Of a DNA stretch of 6,720 nt, positions 6,412 to 6,720 are shown piece by piece (position 1 is the stretch's first letter; each line of letters starts with the position of its first letter). The position numbers and the translations under genes were made by a program. Under the pieces are notes generated by a model. It saw nothing but the letters and a program-made list of their open reading frames with translations. It searched no databases and was not told the DNA's origin. Origin of the DNA: Streptomyces violaceus (GTDB lineage: Bacteria; Actinomycetota; Actinomycetes; Streptomycetales; Streptomycetaceae). The DNA lies in assembly GCA_000715635.1 (NCBI GenBank), contig KL569176.1:2205-8924 (forward strand). The letters are read 5' to 3'.

Positions 6412-6720
6412 TTAGAGGGCGCGCTCGCGGGCCCGGTGCGCGGCGTCCCGCACCGGACCGCGGTGGACCGGCCCGTGCCCGGGCAGCAGCAGCTCGCCCT
6501 CCAGTTCCGCGAGCAGATCCAGGGAGGCCACGGCACGCGGGCGCTCGTGGTGGAACATGTCAGGCAGCAGTTGCGGCCCCTCGATCCGCGAGGTGGGGTG
6601 CCCGCTGACCAGGGCGTCGCCGGAGATCAGCACACCGGTGCCCGGCACGTGGTAGGCGCAGTGCCCGTCGGTGTGGCCCGGCGTGTGCACCGGCACGGGC
6701 CGGCCCGGCAGGTCCAGGGC
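6412..6720 (-). CDS. Metallo-beta-lactamase-fold hydrolase, C-terminal part (partial)
   Basis: The last 102 residues of a hydrolase of the glyoxalase II/metallo-beta-lactamase superfamily; the N-terminus lies beyond 6720. Three metal-site motifs are visible. HTPGHTDGH holds the third metal histidine, SGDAL holds the bridging aspartate, and LLPGHGPV holds the last histidine. The first signature, HxHxDH, must be outside the window. Such proteins are usually about 210-280 residues, so roughly half is missing. The substrate cannot be read from this part; lactonases, thioesterases and glyoxalase II-like enzymes all share these motifs. The gene ends in TAA, less usual at this GC content, and is followed by the DUF4032 gene after 41 nt. 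Confidence 0.88.
   Translation of the reverse strand, partial: ALDLPGRPVPVHTPGHTDGHCAYHVPGTGVLISGDALVSGHPTSRIEGPQLLPDMFHHERPRAVASLDLLAELEGELLLPGHGPVHRGPVRDAAHRARERAL

Noticed and set aside
5225..6415. 396-codon open frame on the plus strand
   Set aside because: It is antisense to the DUF4032 gene; the translation is rich in Gly, Val, His and Gln with no recognisable domain.

Overview
The window is very GC-rich, with strong G/C at third codon positions and Shine-Dalgarno sites of the GGAGG type. It also carries what looks like a common Streptomyces intergenic repeat. I infer a chromosomal stretch of Streptomyces or a close relative; no species can be named. No tRNA, rRNA, CRISPR array, transposase or integrase was seen.

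Layout, left to right. (1) 1-483, minus: N-terminal 161 residues of a LuxR-type (LAL) ATPase regulator, running off the left edge. (2) 484-575: gene-free gap holding the intergenic repeat. (3) 576-4053, minus: a tight three-gene operon, read from 4053 leftwards. Its genes are a response regulator/glutaredoxin-like/thioredoxin-reductase-like fusion, a soluble histidine kinase with a cyclic-nucleotide-binding-like sensor domain, and a UBP-type zinc-finger protein. Both junctions are ATGA overlaps. (4) 4054-4242: divergent control region with two short palindromes. (5) 4243-5124, plus: tandem-domain universal stress protein. (6) 5138-6370, minus: DUF4032 protein with a kinase-like N-terminal half, converging on the stress gene over a 13-bp gap with a shared hairpin. 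(7) 6412-6720, minus: C-terminal part of a metallo-beta-lactamase-fold hydrolase, running off the right edge.

The three-gene operon is the most interesting part. The kinase is probably the partner of the receiver domain fused to the flavoenzyme, so phosphorylation would act on an oxidoreductase rather than on a DNA-binding protein. Both places in the fusion where a redox cysteine pair would be expected lack it: the glutaredoxin-like domain has Ser-x-x-Ser, and the reductase lacks the CxxC of classical thioredoxin reductase. The usual label 'thioredoxin-disulfide reductase' is therefore probably wrong for this protein. The zinc-finger gene is translationally coupled to the kinase and may be a third component. 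The divergent stress gene fits a redox or energy-stress theme, but shared control is only inferred.
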